Shown here: positions 13,929 to 13,989 of the stretch, piece by piece
Layout: the number at the start of each line of letters is the position of its first letter
Numbering within the stretch: position 1 is the first letter of the stretch
Assembly: GCA_017556885.1 (NCBI GenBank)
Contig: JAFYLV010000085.1
Span: 1 to 13,989 of the forward strand
Length of the DNA: 13,989 nt
Direction: 5' to 3'
Origin: Clostridia bacterium
Lineage (GTDB): Bacteria; Bacillota; Clostridia; Oscillospirales; QAMX01
Program-made: the position numbers and the translations under genes
The notes under the pieces: generated by a model
The model's input: the letters and a program-made list of their open reading frames with translations, nothing else
Told to the model about the DNA's origin: nothing
The model's database searches: none

Positions 13929-13989
13929 TTTGATTTGTGCGTCCCAAAAGTCTGTCTGCTTTTCCTGACATGCACTGCTTTTGCGGACA

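Larger units (their letters stand above)
13568..13989. other. Non-coding right end packed with inverted repeats
   Basis: About 420 bp with no credible gene. A minus-strand frame is open through most of it but only reads through palindromes. In order it holds a tRNA-Glu-like stretch, a three-arm repeat, a terminator, two further hairpins and a large composite palindromic element; these are listed separately. Nothing recognisable follows 13932. Confidence 0.75.

Noticed and set aside
13640..13930. CRISPR array
   Set aside because: The repeats are inverted and differ in size, with no regular direct repeat-spacer pattern and no cas genes in the window.
13613..13975. 120-codon minus-strand open frame at the right end
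   Set aside because: It runs through the terminator and the composite palindromic element, shows no domain, and is the sort of spurious gene often called across such repeats.

Overview
The window reads as chromosomal DNA from a GC-rich, gut-type Clostridia, most likely the Oscillospiraceae (Faecalibacterium/Gemmiger-like). The reasons are Firmicutes-style AGGAG ribosome binding sites, sigma-A promoters with TGn-extended -10 boxes, a zinc-type bL31, a DUF1292 protein, and at the right end a cluster of palindromic intergenic repeats of the kind I remember from that family. The genus is an inference from memory, not a search.

Left half (1-7790), all on the minus strand. In transcription order: a SWIM/SNF2 helicase with its own promoter (GTG start at 7728); a two-domain protein joining a xylose-isomerase-like TIM barrel to a UlaG-like metallo-beta-lactamase domain, with its own promoter; a small acidic DUF1292 protein, also with its own promoter; tcdA (t6A37 dehydratase); and a polysaccharide flippase that overlaps tcdA by four bases and runs off the left edge.

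Middle (7791-10700), plus strand and divergent from the helicase: rpmE (bL31) with a strong promoter and its own terminator, then a compact group of hflX, yigZ and an Idi-like Nudix hydrolase. This group ends in a 13-bp-stem terminator that also serves the convergent regulator gene. bL31, HflX and YigZ belong to ribosome/translation families.

Right part (10711-13567): a TetR-type regulator (TTG start) diverges from a two-gene operon holding a three-helix SemiSWEET/PQ-loop-like membrane protein and a 540-residue fusion of a carbon-nitrogen hydrolase with a glycerophosphodiester phosphodiesterase (GDPD). The 346-bp divergent gap has a promoter on each strand, a 12-bp motif present twice in inverted orientation, and a separate inverted repeat that brackets the operon's -35 box. 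This is the best candidate here for an undescribed system: perhaps import and two-step cleavage of an amide-bearing glycerophosphodiester, under TetR control.

Right end (13568-13989): no credible gene. It holds a tRNA-Glu-like relic, a three-arm set of alternating complementary repeats, a terminator, further hairpins, and a roughly 135-bp composite inverted repeat whose arms match mainly in architecture, with many compensated substitutions.
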